Source of the DNA: Isoetes taiwanensis
Lineage: Eukaryota; Streptophyta; Lycopodiopsida; Isoetales; Isoetaceae
Direction: 5' to 3'
Assembly (NCBI GenBank): GCA_021234155.1
Contig: JAJEKV010000011.1
Coordinates: forward strand, 19,978,677 to 20,042,676
Length of the DNA stretch: 64,000 bases
Part shown: one piece after another, positions 33,420 to 44,345 of the stretch
How positions within the stretch are numbered: the first letter of the stretch is position 1
Layout: every line of letters starts with the position of its first letter
Notes under the pieces: model-generated
Told to the model about the DNA's origin: nothing
What the model saw: the letters and a program-made list of their open reading frames with translations, nothing else
Database searches by the model: none
Made by a program: the position numbers and the translations under genes

Positions 33420-34590
33420 TATATGATGTTAGGGATAATGAGCTGCGACGACGCATGGGAATTGCAAGCTTATGTTATTTATCAAGTCCCAAAAAGAGAA
33501 GAAGAAGGGAAAAAAAAAAAAACCTAGAAGACAACAACAGGTTGACGTGATTTTGGAGTTGACCTATCCCAATTTAATTTAGATGATGGTTTCAAGTCAA
33601 CAAGCTTCATTGCACTGTTGCAGAACATAATAGCATTATTCAGGATTTGTGGGCTCAAGTTAATCAAGCTGGGTAGTCTCCTAATGACACACATAAATTC
33701 ACAGAAAGATATCGTGCTTTGGCCATTTAGGTAGCTACAGATTTTCTTCCGCCCACAGGCTATCTGGCTTATGTCAAATCCAAGCGCCATACCTTTCTTA
33801 TCAATTGATTAGCCTCCATTGGTTCTATACATGCACCTTTGACGATCATAGACCTTTTGCATTGCTGATAAAGGTCTTCTCTGTACCTTACTCAATTTCG
33901 AATCCATCTTAACTGAAAATTCTAAACTTTTTATCCTCTGCACTGTACAAACTAGGCCTATGTCATGCAAAAATTCTTTTTGGCATGTTTCAACAAGGCT
34001 TTCATTGAGAATCTTGTGCCCTCTAGATTTCTTGATTGAGAAGAAGATCAATTTGTTCTCCACAAAGACAACAAATATCTTTCTAATTTAGCTTGCACGA
34101 GTGCTTCTTAAAATGATTTTATGTTAGAGCTTGCTCGAGTCCTTCACATTTAGATCAAGGAAGCATTGGAAGCAGTCCAACGACACTTGCATCCCTGATA
34201 ATCGGCTATGCTCAGCTATATTTACAGCATGCTGGTATTTTCAATATGTTGAACTCTCATCTTTGAAAACCATGTTGTACCAGTGGACTGGGGAACCTCC
34301 TCCTCTACAAGGGTTGATGGTAACTTCTGAATGGGAGAACCTTTGTAAGCAATTGAAAACTCCTCTGATTGAGGAATTCTGCGCAACATCTCTACAGGCG
34401 TTGGCAAATCCTGCTACAAATCTTGATAGCTCGTATGCTTCTCAGGACGCCGCTGTCAATTTCTTACAACGGATTAAAGATCTCATTTCTGGACCGAAAC
34501 TATGCCAGTTCACACTGATTGGATCCACACACATTGGTATAGATTTTCGATGGGATCCTCGTTTTGTTCGCCGACATGCTTGGCAATTTT
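33420..34590 (+). other. Unrecognised coding-like remnants
   Basis: No intact gene. Plus-strand frames include a stretch with ordinary codon texture at 34131-34640 (IFTACWYFQYVELSS, then TSEWENLCKQLKTPLIEEFC and QDAAVNFLQRIKDLIS), which could be a host or transposon exon remnant. An A-run at 33510-33521 sits at the end of the family X homology. I cannot name the source. Confidence 0.3.
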
Positions 34591-34599
34591 CCAATATGG

Positions 34600-36073
34600 A
34601 CACTTTATGCCAAGTGGGCCATACCTATAGGTGTAATTAATGTGCACATTTTCCAATCTGCACATTCATTAATGTGCACACATTTCCATGTGAGCACATT
34701 TGGGTGCACACATTTCCATGTGGGCACATTTGGCCACCTAGCCATTAAAGGCAAGTGGGCCCATTACCAATTATCCCACATGCCTAAAGGGGATAATTGG
34801 AAACCCTAGCCAACCCCTTGTCTATTTAGGAAGGGAAACCCTAACTTGCCCATTTTCGTTTCTAGGGTTTTAGAGCTCTGTTTTGGCTGCCCCAAGGGTC
34901 AGAATCGCCTCCCAGACTCTGTCTGAGAGAATTGCACCCTTAGTTTCCCTTGATTCGAGCATTGCAGCAGGATGGTCGAACTCAGGTCAGGAGGAGGAAC
35001 CCAAGGATCAGGTATTTAGCCAATTAAATAGCCTAAACCTTATTTTAGTCATAGAATCAGTAGGTTTAGCCTATTAAATTGCCCATAGCAGCCTTCTAGA
35101 TCTCTAGATAGCAGACTCTAACTAAAGAACCTAACTCTATGATTAGATCTAGTTCTTTAGTTCTTCTATGATGTATATGGATGATGTATCTCTGTGAACT
35201 CCTTGTATTGGGAAGGGGGGTAGAGACCTAAAGCTTGGTAGTAGATGCTCCTAGATTAGCCTCTCTAGCACACTATAGATTCGGCCTGTGTACAAGAACC
35301 ACACCTGGTTGTGGGTGAAGGGGGCCAGACTGGCTAAGAATGAGGTTCGTGTACTGACTCTTGAACGATCCCTCTGGTGTGTAAAGTCTACCGGGGATCC
35401 TTGTGACTAGGTCTAATGGCTTGCCACTGAGTGTGGGCAAGGCATGGGCTCGACACCCGTGAAGTGGTGTTTATGACTTTCCATTGGGTTCAGTCGAACA
35501 AGGGCAGTGGCCCTCTAGTCACCTTGAGTCAGCATGTAGAACTCTGGAGGGAGTGATCCCTACCTGCCCCATCGGGACTGGGGAGATGTAACCCAGTAGA
35601 CTTAGCCCCTTTGGCTATGCACCCGGCGGGCTACAGTCAGGTCCTCACACTTTTCAACCTACATGGAGTGGACTACCCATTGCCATATTCTTATGCCAGC
35701 CAAATCCATTGCCATGAATTCTGTCTGCAATGAACTCTGGAGACCCAAGCTTGTCAGTCAATCCCTGTGTCTGAGCCTTGGGTAGGATTCCCCTATGTGC
35801 ATTGTGCTGATCATTGTCTATTGCAGATGTGATGTACCACCCTAGCGGTGGATATATGTATGTTGCTCTTATATACTGACATGTATGTTTACGCTTCCGC
35901 AGCTAGGTAGGCCCTGAGGGAGACGGGGTAAAATGACCCCTTCACTCTTCCCACTGGAACCGCCACGCTTGCAGTGCCATGTGGAGGGCCCTGTATCGGC
36001 ATGGAGCTGGTATGGGGGGAGAACTCCTGTTTGTATACGGTGTGTGCACCGTATGCGAGTAGGGGACGTCACA
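34600..36073 (+). repeat. Left LTR of a plus-strand LTR element
   Basis: The right end ...GGGGACGTCACA is followed, one base later, by a primer-binding site. The block 34963-36073 is nearly identical to 52254-53391. Upstream of it lie U3-like features: a duplicated block of about 30 bp (TGCACACATTTCCATGTG, near 34675 and 34704) and a TATA-like TGTCTATTTAGG near 34818. The true left end is therefore probably near 34.6 kb, but I cannot fix it. A segment of about 27 bp present in the right LTR (near 52953) and in the inner chromovirus LTR is deleted here. Confidence 0.8.
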
Positions 36074-36074
36074 G

Positions 36075-36086
36075 TGGTATCAGAGC
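36075..36086 (+). other. tRNA-iMet primer-binding site
   Basis: TGGTATCAGAGC follows the left LTR end after one base. It is the standard initiator-Met primer site and fixes the orientation of this element as plus. Confidence 0.9.
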
Positions 36087-36288
36087 AATGTTCTTGGCGA
36101 CCAAGAGCAAAGCACTGACCATGTTCCCAGTAGTACTAATCTGATAGGATCCTTAAACCTCGAAAAGTGGAAATTTTTTTTCTCATTTTTGTAGTAGATG
36201 CTAAGCTAGTAACAGCAGAAATAACTGGAAACATAATGAAAACATAAAAAGACTGAAATTGGTGAGCCAACATCCAAAAAGTAGGGTG

Positions 36289-36557
36289 GTCTCACACGTC
36301 GCGCCAGGACAGGAAATGAGATTCTCATTTTCGGGCTGGGCGCAACGTGTGAGACATTCAGCTTTAAACATTGAGAAATGTTATGAATCACAGTAAAATA
36401 ACTTGACAATCCTAATTCTAAGCTAAAAATCAGTAGAATTAGCATGTTACATGTTTAAAAAGTACAAAATTTAGTAGTGGGTCCCACCATGTCTCACACG
36501 TCGCGCCAGGACAGGAAATGACTTTTTCATTTTCGGGCTGGGCACAACGTGTGAGAC
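36289..36557. repeat. Paired 67-bp hairpins, pair 1
   Basis: Two copies of a 67-bp near-palindrome lie at 36289-36355 and 36491-36557. Each starts GTCTCACACGTCGCGCC and ends GCAACGTGTGAGAC. About 27 of 33 arm positions pair in the first copy, leaving almost no loop (GAAATGAGA/TTCTCATTT at the centre). Start-to-start spacing is 202 bp. A TATA box follows 74 bp after the second copy. A closely matching pair precedes the next ORF at 38151-38416. Confidence 0.95.
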
Positions 36558-36630
36558 CTTGCTTAATTAGGTGTTTTAGATGTTTTAAGCACCCCAAAAG
36601 GTAGTTTAAAACTTGACCTAAAATTGACCC

Positions 36631-36640
36631 CTATAAATAG
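36631..36640 (+). promoter_or_regulatory. TATA box of hairpin unit 1
   Basis: CTATAAATAG lies 114 bp upstream of the ATG at 36745. The leader contains AAGTTTGCTC and GGCGATCTTCC, both also found in the leader of unit 2, so the two promoters are related. Confidence 0.7.
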
Positions 36641-36744
36641 GCCTAGATCCCTCCCATTTCCGCGTTCTTTCCTTAGAAGTTTGCTCGTGTCCGCCAAGGC
36701 GATCTTCCGGGCCGATAGCTCGGGGACGGGCTGAACCGTCGAAC

Positions 36745-37438
36745 ATGGCTCGGACAAAAAAACATCGCCAGAAGCCTCGGCGGGCGAATCCTCCAAATAC
36801 AGTCCCCGGCCTCTTTCGTGAGAGTCCTTCAAGAACGCCTTTTCCAAGAAGGCGAATCTTCTTCGAGCGAAGATGCAGGATCGGATCGGAGCGACCATAC
36901 AGAGATCATAGACGACGACCGGCCAGACATCATGCATCAAATTCTCGAGGAGATCGCAGAGGAGGAGGGAAGGAGCAGGGAGCAACGGGAACAGACAGGG
37001 CAGTCAACAGCCGAGGAGCAACTCCAGACTGAGACCCACCTGCAGGAGGAGCAAGGGAGGGAAGAGCAGCGGCAGCCGACGCTTAGCCCCGCAGAAGAAG
37101 CAGATCTTGCGCGCTTCATCAGCAAGTATGAAGCCAAAGAGCGCCGCCGGGAGCAGAGGACGAAGAATCGGGAAGACGACCCAACCACAGCCGGCGGGCC
37201 GAAGAAGAGGAAGGCCAAAGCCATCAAGGCGGGCGGCAGAAAAGTCGTGAAGGTTGGTAAGCGAGCGACGGGTCCCGTTATCAACGAGCCAACAGGCGAG
37301 CAGACCCCGCCTTCTACCGACGACTCTGGACGAGGATTACGCCCCCAACACGTAGGGGGCGAAGTTCTTCAAAACCCCCGCCTGCGGAGAAGGAAGTACC
37401 CGGTGCGTGGCACCCGAAAGCAAGACCAAATCGGGTAG
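36745..37438 (+). pseudogene. Hairpin-unit ORF 1, acidic/basic protein, frameshifted
   Basis: The ATG at 36745 opens MARTKKHRQKPRRANPP, a basic N-terminus. A frame change near 36.82 kb leads into a longer frame ending at 37438. That frame has a Ser/Asp/Glu-rich stretch (GESSSSEDAGSDRSDHTE), a Gln/Glu-rich helical region (LSPAEEADLARFISKYEAKE) and a Lys/Arg-rich stretch (PKKRKAKAIKAGG) like a nuclear localisation signal. Further coding-like sequence (GPEVMQEYNTYYAVTGRNVL) continues at 37690-37896 after other breaks. I do not recognise the protein. The layout matches unit 2 (hairpin pair, TATA, leader, ORF), and the acidic/Glu-rich character is shared. Confidence 0.5.
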
Positions 37439-38150
37439 CGCCGAAGCCCCACCTTTTCCGGACGGGGATAGGGTTAAAGCCCCGCCGACCACAACGGGAG
37501 GCATAATGCGATAGACCCTGGCCAAGGTCTATCGAAGAAGATCAAGGAGCACAACGCTTACATGGCGTGGGGAGGCATACAATGCCTATTACCAGGAGCA
37601 CAGGGTAAGAACAATCGGCGGCGACATCCGACAAGAAGCCGTGACCTTGAAACCGCCGCCACCCGTGCCCAAGCCTCCCGTGAGCACCCGTGGAAGAAGC
37701 GGACCAACAGAAAAAGTTGGAGGACAGAGCCCCCAAGGAGATCCGCACTTCGAGAAGAGTTTCACGGACTCTTGATCCCCCCGCACCGCTTTCAACGCTT
37801 GGTCCGGAAGTTATGCAAGAGTATAACACGTATTATGCGGTGACCGGACGAAATGTTCTTTGTGTCTCACAGGGAGGCGCTAGCCGCAAAAAATAGTGCA
37901 AAGATTTTGAAGATTCAACGGCCTGCACCGTGCACGCGAAGAGGGTCACCCTCATGAGGCATGATATGTATCTTGCTAGGCACATCAAGGGAGAGCGCCC
38001 TTGAAACCTTTTTGTAAATAATGAACATTTTTGTTAATATAAAAAATTTTTCTGTAAATAATGTGTCTGATCTAGCTTAATTAAGTTAAGTTAGAGAATT
38101 CTAATTTTTATTTTGGTTAAATTGGAAGCTTTTGAGCAAATTGAGACGAT
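37439..38150 (+). other. 3' part of hairpin unit 1
   Basis: Broken coding-like sequence runs to about 37896, then AT-rich DNA with AATATAAAAAATTT near 38040, possibly the 3' end of the unit. There is no separate gene here. Confidence 0.4.
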
Positions 38151-38416
38151 GTCTCACACGTCGCGCCAGGACAGAAAATGAGATTCTCATTTTTGGGCTG
38201 GGCGCAACGTGTGAGACCATGCCCAAAAATGCCCAAAACAGCTCCAAATCGACCAAATAAAGAGCCAATTCTGCCTAACTCGGCGAGTTTAGTAGAATTA
38301 CAGCCTTAGATCACCCAAATTGATCAAGTTTAGCCCATTTAGAGCCCATGTCTCACACATCGCGCCAGGACAGAAAATGAACTTCTCATTATCGGTCTGG
38401 GCGCAACGTGTGAGAC
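38151..38416. repeat. Paired 67-bp hairpins, pair 2
   Basis: Copies of the 67-bp near-palindrome lie at 38151-38217 and 38350-38416, start-to-start spacing 199 bp. They keep the arms and length of pair 1 with a few substitutions. The TATA box is 190 bp downstream of the second copy, farther than in unit 1. Confidence 0.95.
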
Positions 38417-38605
38417 CTCGTGACAATTCTTCACCATGCCATACCTAAATGATCTCCAGTTTGTCGAAATAGGGTCTTTAGTTGTTCTTAGCATGCCAAA
38501 ACACTAAAAGTAGTCTTCAAACTTGCAATTGCACCTCCTTATAGTGTAGAATCACCCAATTCCAGCAAAATTTAGGTTGTCCAAAAATTAGGGTTTTATC
38601 CTTTT

Positions 38606-38615
38606 CTATAAATAG
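38606..38615 (+). promoter_or_regulatory. TATA box of hairpin unit 2
   Basis: CTATAAATAG lies 123 bp before the ATG at 38729. The leader shares AAGTTTGCTC and GGCGATCTTCC with unit 1. Confidence 0.7.
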
Positions 38616-38728
38616 GTCCTCCATTTCTCATCTAGCACCCTGCAAGTTTGCTCTCCACTGCTTAGGCGATCTTCCAGCTCCCTGAGGCGCTTCTGTATCC
38701 GTTCGATACTCTCTTCTCCGCTAGATCA

Positions 38729-39769
38729 ATGGCCACTGCTGACTTCGGGCGATGGTACAGCGCCAGTGCCCATGCTGCCGAGGCGGATGTCAACGACATC
38801 TTCCAAGTCTTTGGGAAAGAAATTGACATCCAAGCTACGCTAAATGCAACCCCAGCATATAGGCAAGTGCTAGCAGAGTTTCAAGCTAGGGTAGGACCCT
38901 CCCTTGTTCAGGTTCCCCCTTGCATAGGATATTTCGTTCCCCAGCCATCCCTTCAAGCAGCCTTGGGTGATGTCCCCAACATCGCCAAGTACTTAACTAA
39001 CAAGGTGCAGAGGCTGCCAGACTACATGGTCCTGACAGCCAACAGAACCAAGTATTTCTCCTACACCGCTGCCCTAGCTATCTTCTTATCCCACCGCGCC
39101 GAAAACCCAATGGGGGCAACCTCTATCCCTCCGATGGAAGTGGACCCCATAGCAGTGCAAGCAGAGGAGCAGATGCTTTTGCAGTACCAGCAAGAGCAAG
39201 AAGGAAGGGAAGAAGAAGAGGAGTCGGACGACGAAGAGTACACGGAGCTCGACTCAGACGAAGAACGGCGCCAAGCAGAGGAGGAGCTGGCCAACATGGA
39301 GCGGAGCCGGCAGACCCTTAGAGTCGCTCCCCCACTCGGGCTAGGCATCACAAGCCTAGCCCCAATCATCATCGACGGAGAGGAGTATCTACTCCTCAGT
39401 GACATTCAGAACCTTCCCGAATGCAGGGAGAGGGAACTCCGATTGGATGAGCTGCTCCACCAACTACGGCAGTCCGACCTGGATGACTTCATCGTCCGAG
39501 GAGCCTCAGACTTTCCACTTCAAGTCAGAGAAGCCGACACTTATACAGGAGAGTCGACCTCCGACATACAAGCCTACGGCAACATCAGGCAGATCATGGA
39601 GGCAGACCGGGCCGCAAACAGACTACCAACGGAGGAAGAGTTCCTTGCTCTACAGGAACAGATGGGGATCAGAGGCAAGACCACGAGCATCCTAATGCCC
39701 AGGCCTTCGACACCACCTCCAACAAGAGGAGCAGAATCGACTTCGCATCGAAGTCGACGCCACAATTGA
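38729..39769 (+). CDS. Hairpin-unit ORF 2, unknown acidic protein
   Basis: This is an uninterrupted 346-codon frame from ATG (MATADFGRWYSASAHAAEAD). The first 130 residues look globular (IFQVFGKEIDIQATLNAT, then FSYTAALAIFLSHRAENP). A long acidic coiled region follows (EEEEESDDEEYTELDSDEE), then a region with IIIDGEEYLLLSDIQNLP, and a Pro/Thr-rich end. The C-terminus may continue past a frameshift near 39.74 kb (EVDATIEDYRADRE). No signal peptide, membrane segment or known catalytic motif is visible, and I do not recognise a family. It has its own TATA box and hairpin pair. It lies inside an LTR-bracketed interval without gag or pol. Confidence 0.55.
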   Translation: MATADFGRWYSASAHAAEADVNDIFQVFGKEIDIQATLNATPAYRQVLAEFQARVGPSLVQVPPCIGYFVPQPSLQAALGDVPNIAKYLTNKVQRLPDYMVLTANRTKYFSYTAALAIFLSHRAENPMGATSIPPMEVDPIAVQAEEQMLLQYQQEQEGREEEEESDDEEYTELDSDEERRQAEEELANMERSRQTLRVAPPLGLGITSLAPIIIDGEEYLLLSDIQNLPECRERELRLDELLHQLRQSDLDDFIVRGASDFPLQVREADTYTGESTSDIQAYGNIRQIMEADRAANRLPTEEEFLALQEQMGIRGKTTSILMPRPSTPPPTRGAESTSHRSRRHN

Positions 39770-40427
39770 AGATTACCGAGCCGACCGGGAGATAGAGGTT
39801 CCATCACGGGCGCAATGCAGCCGGGGCCAAACAAGTGGAGAATCATCCGCGACGACAAATCCATTGCATCCCCCGAGGGTACTACTTTTCCGCCGCCGCT
39901 AGATGGGGAGAGTAGCGTGATACACCGCAAGTTCAGCCCCGAGGAGAGGAAGGAGTGTTCATGCTGATTGCACTCTCCCGCTCCTCGCAGCATGCCGCAT
40001 AGCTGCAAATGTCGACTATAGCCGCCCCCGGGTCAAGAGAGCAATAGCACTTGACCTCTTCGACCATACCCCATCGACGCCGCCAGATTATGACCACCGC
40101 CCTTACATCCTAATCGTAGGGTGGAAGAGCCGCAAGAGTCTTTTTCGTTGCTCGTCAGCCAGCCGTTATCGAACTTGGGTCATTCGGTAGGAACGGCCCA
40201 AGTTAAGAAGTTCCTCGAGGACAACCCAACCATCATTCAATTAAATTGGGTTTATGTCTTAATTTTGGGACAAATTTCATATTGCATGTTTTTAGTAGCA
40301 TATTCAAATTCACACATTTCACCTCAAAATTATGAAAACGTAATATCATGTTATTTACAAAATAGTCAATATTTCACAATATAGCACCATATCATAAAAA
40401 CGTGATAACAAAAATTTACATAGTTAT
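39770..40427. other. Degenerate tail of unit 2 and AT-rich spacer
   Basis: Coding-like fragments in mixed frames run to about 40.25 kb (FLEDNPTIIQLNW), then AT-rich sequence. No intact gene. Confidence 0.4.
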
Positions 40428-43193
40428 TCAACTTTCTTCAAGCACCCCCAATGATATCATAGCCTTCTTCCTGACATCCTGAGGCATTGTAATTCTCGCA
40501 TTTCTAGCTGGAATAGTGTTTGGAGTCCATGAGTACAAAACACTTTCATAGTCTAGCCAAAGATCGGGATCACTTTCGGTTTCTCCTCCATCTCTTTGTC
40601 CAACAATCGAGTACCTTTCTTTATCCGACACGTTGGTCAACCCGATGCCTTTGACACCACCATTCCACCCGCACATGGTTGAAGTTAATATTACCTTCTT
40701 CTTTGCAAATATCGAGGATAGTGAACCCCAACCACACCGGATATGTATCTAAATCCTGATGGCTTTACTACCACAAATTGGTGGCATTCCAAGTCGATGG
40801 AAGGTTCATAAGCATCCATGCCTAGAAACTTTGGCCTATTGTTCTTAGGACCAACATAGTGTTTGTCGGAAGGAGGAGGAGCATATTGCTTTAATGCTAC
40901 TTACAAGTGTCATCAAAATCCTCGGCACCTGCTAAGGTCTTCCACCTAGTCTTAGGAAACCACCCTTCTTTCAATTCATCTGAGGATGTGTCTATCTCCC
41001 CAACAAGGTTAATCACCTTCTTCCAGTAAGCCACCAAGGCACGGTTGGTGTCATCTGGATTGGTTTGCCAATGCTTTATATAGTCTTGGATTCCTTCCTT
41101 AGTCAATCCCAATTGCTTCACTTCTTCAAAGAGGGTTTTAAAGCTTTTGGTTGACCTAGAGATATCATAGGCTTGCCATTCTCATCTCTACATATTTCCT
41201 CCCCTCCTCTCCACTCATCCTCTGAAGGTCTCATCTTCCATTGGAAGATTGGAATCCCATCTCTCCCCAAAAGTGAACTACTGCGAGGCCTGGAATGACC
41301 TTCAAGATCCAATGTATAACCATCCACAAAGCTCTTCCAATCGGGCACTTCTTCTATGAGAGAAGCTATAGGGTTTGGAGTAGTGCATTCATGCAAGATT
41401 TCCATTAGCCTAGGAAAGTTGGTCACTGTTTGTCGCTTGAAGATACAACTATATTTGCCAAATAATGCATCCACATCCTCATGGGTATGCCCGGCATAAG
41501 AAACCCTAAATTAACTCTTTCAAATATCCCCACAAATGTTAAGTAGGATAGGAAAGAAAACATCCACTGTTCTTATTTTGGCCCGGCTAATTATCAAGTT
41601 GCAAGAGAAACCTTTTGGGTAGATCTTGAGGTTTAGCACGTGAAGTTGAAGCTCCAACATGTTCATTAGACCCATGCTTCCTAAACCTTGCCTTGCTGAA
41701 CTTTTCAATATTGTTAGGGTTTCCATCTAACAATGCTCTATGTAGTGCCTGGCTAGCTGTAAGGTCCTCGAGGTGACCATTGTATCCATTTTCATAGTTT
41801 CTCAAACACCTCATGATACTCCCAATATGAAAATCTGGACCATCACTCCACAACTCAAACTAAAATGGCCATAGTAGGTTTGATTACGCCCATGCAAGAT
41901 TGCCCCAGTCATTGAGATCTGTAAAGGGTATGATCTTCCACATGACTTTGGTATGTACTTGAATTGTGGAAGACAAGTCTTTTGCTGGTCCATCTTGTCA
42001 TGTATAATACATAAATAGTTATTGGGTTCCAATGCAGATAAAGTCCTCCACATCCAATAACATGATCTACATGATAGTTGGTCACTATATGGTCCTTCAT
42101 ATGCTCCCTTATCCTAGCCCTTTGACTAGGTTGCACGCCTTATCAAGAGTCTCCTTCAACTTAGCACATAAATTGCACTTTGCAAAGTTGTTTGAAGTTG
42201 CTATGGTGACATGATTGAAATGCTTCTTCCATAACCTACTAAAGCTAGGTTGGGATATTGGAAGAATTCCCAATTCTCAAGTAGGGAATTCACTTCTTCC
42301 AAAAATACTCTTTTGAGTACAATGTGATGGCAACCTTTTCTCAACAACTGCTCTTCCCTTTTCATCCCTTCTCGCTTTTGTGTGGCATAGACTCTGCATT
42401 GAAATCAATATATTTTTTTCAAATATCTCCCCGGCAGCCGAGGTCCTAGCTGTTGGTCTCAACAAACCATTATTTCCATGTAAAGCAATCCCTGTTCCCC
42501 TTTTTTTTTTTTGCCAATTATGCCATGAAGAAGTTGGAATTGCATGGATACTACGCCATGCTTTTGCACATATCCATTTGCCTAGCAAAGGGTATCTTTT
42601 TGTTTGGGTTTCTTTCATCTTGAAGTGCATGCTCAAGATTGTGTACATGTAGGTCCTCCTCTCATCAACAAAGTACTCTTGAAAAGTGGCTCTTGCTTCC
42701 ACCAATTGTTCTATTGTGAAGAATTGCATACAATCACTCCAACAACAATCTGAGCCCCTAACCTTCACCATTGTCTCACGTTTGGTGTCACTAATCAACT
42801 TGGCTCTTTTGCTAGGATAATGTCCGCAAACCGATACTTCTCCCCTTTTGCCTAGGTTTAGAGTTCCAACTGCCAATGGATCAATATCAAGACAATCATT
42901 GTCCCCAATAACCTCGGGCTCGGAAAAATATAATCCTCCACAAATTGAACACTACTTATAGGCCATGCCATGATGCAAGGAACCTCCAATTGCTTGACAC
43001 AACCAAAACATTCCTTGTCACCCAAACCTTTACCTTTCCAGGTTGTCTTCCAACATCGAAATTGCAATACCAATATTGTCTTCCCTAGCCTTTCATCATT
43101 AACGGCTTGACCGGGATCTCGCTAGCACAATGACTCCTTGGCCTACTATTTCCTTGTTGCACTTGTGCATGATTCTCACCTTCTTGTTCCTCC
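40428..43193 (-). pseudogene. DUF7869-like (transposon-associated) gene, broken
   Basis: Minus-strand coding remnants run from a possible ATG at 43193 (MEEQEGENHAQVQQ) to a stop at 40428. Recognisable parts include CGHYPSKRAKLI, then RRTYMYTILSMHFK, ALHGNNG near 42.48 kb, and GHTHEDVDALFG near 41.47 kb. After these come LIEEVPDWKSFVDGY and GHSRPRSSSL. The HGN.G and GHTHEDIDALF-type motifs are what I associate with DUF7869 proteins, often found in mobile DNA of plants, fungi and animals. The family assignment is from memory. Multiple frameshifts and stops make it a pseudogene. Its function is not established. Confidence 0.5.
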
Positions 43194-43660
43194 ATTGCAC
43201 CCTACTATAGAGGACTAATTGTTTTTCTTCAACATTCTTGCTAGGAGTTGGTTTTCATTGATGATATTGCTCTTTTCACCATCTTGAGTTGGAGGGGCAC
43301 CATTGACCTAGGCAAATTGCACCCTTTTTAGTCAATGAGTAAGAAAAATTATTACACCATAAGATAAAAAAAAGTACGCACATTTATGGAATATGTAGAG
43401 GTAAATCAAATTTTTTTAAAAGCAAGAAATTCCTTGGAAATAGGTTTAATATAATAATAACAATGGGCGAAAAACCGAAATCATTTAAAACAAGAATTTT
43501 CATGGCAACAACAAGGAAATGACATTTATATAAATATATCCAAATTTTAATTATCGAAAATTTGGATATATGATTACTGAAAAGACATATAACTAATAGA
43601 CGGAGAATTTATTATCCATAATAATATACCCTAGACTAGATAATATAGTCAAGCGGAATT
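43194..43660. other. AT-rich spacer
   Basis: No gene seen. It contains an inverted pair around AAATTTTAATTATCGAAAATTT near 43540 and long A/T runs. It separates the minus-strand DUF7869-like remnant from the plus-strand modules. Confidence 0.5.
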
Positions 43661-43666
43661 TCAATG

Positions 43667-43790
43667 CGCTGGCGTGTTATTTGAGACAATAAATTATTCA
43701 CGCTAAGAGCTAATTAACCCTATATAAATCCGGTTCACGCTCTCAAGACCTCCATTCTCATCCCAAATTTTTTTTCTGCGCGCATGAAGC
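43667..43790 (+). promoter_or_regulatory. TATA module 1 of 43-45 kb region
   Basis: GCGCTGGCGTGTTA, then AATAAATTATTCACGCT, the TATA box TATATAAATC (43721-43730) and CACGCTCTCAA occur in the same order as in the module at 44.89 kb. The first ATG downstream is at 43784 (MKRSNFSADLHEEPGG). The GGCGTG and TTCACGC elements are half-sites of the family X palindrome. Confidence 0.6.
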
Positions 43791-44345
43791 GTTCAAATTT
43801 CTCGGCCGACCTTCATGAAGAACCCGGAGGTCTCCTCAAAGAGACGTCGGGTTGAAGAACTCCGCTCAATTCCCCCCTCATTGATTTTCTTTCCCAATTC
43901 TCCTCGATTCCCATTCGGAGGATGATTCTCGATTTCGTTATGGAAGAGGAGGGAGTTGAGCTCCTCCTGATTCCTCCTCGATTACGAAGAGGAGGAAGAG
44001 GAGGAAGAGGAGGAGATGTCCTCCCAAGAGCACATGACCTCTCTGTTTGGGGTTAGCTTGACCTCAAACAGAATGAAATCTGAGGAGGAGGAGGAGGAGG
44101 AGGAGGAGGAGGAGGAGGATTCGGAAGAAGAAGGTCGACAATTCGACCCGGTTTTGGAGTGGTTAAGAGATGAACCAAGTTTGCATGTGATTTCTTTTTG
44201 TTTTTGTTTTTGCACCTTTCTTTCTTTTCTAACACCTTTCTTTCTTCTTTGTTGCAGGTGGAAGAAGAGTGATGCGATCCCGGGCCCCATTTTTTGTTTC
44301 CATTCTTCACGAAGTTTTGGACACGCCCGGGCATTTTTTTTCAGA
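43784..44345 (+). pseudogene. Short Glu-rich ORFs with (GGA)n run
   Basis: MKRSNFSADLHEEPGG opens at 43784 but stops after about 23 codons. The ATG at 44016 (MSSQEHMTSLFGVSL) continues through a (GAG/GGA)n microsatellite at 44079-44119 that encodes about 12 Glu, then EEGRQFDPVLEWLRDEP. A plausible intron follows: AA|GTTTGC near 44178 to TTGTTGCAG ending near 44258. No recognised function; the Glu run is likely a microsatellite expansion. Confidence 0.35.

Noticed and set aside
33001-33420. DNA methyltransferase in family X
   Set aside because: The GGRGDMGM and TIVIICPSDDP context suggested one, but no (D/N)PP(Y/W/F) or FxGxG motif is present in any copy.
34963-36073. Taking TGCAGCAGG at 34963 and 52254 as the true LTR start
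   Set aside because: It begins with TG, but the left copy has U3-like repeats and a TATA box upstream, no polypurine tract precedes the right copy, and the flanks give no target duplication.
36289-38416. Geminivirus- or nanovirus-type replication origin in the hairpins
   Set aside because: There is no conserved nonanucleotide in the loop and no Rep-like frame nearby; the hairpins have practically no loop.
36745-39769. Endogenous pararetrovirus genes
   Set aside because: The acidic proteins have no movement-protein, coat zinc-knuckle or reverse-transcriptase motifs, and no such gene lies next to them.
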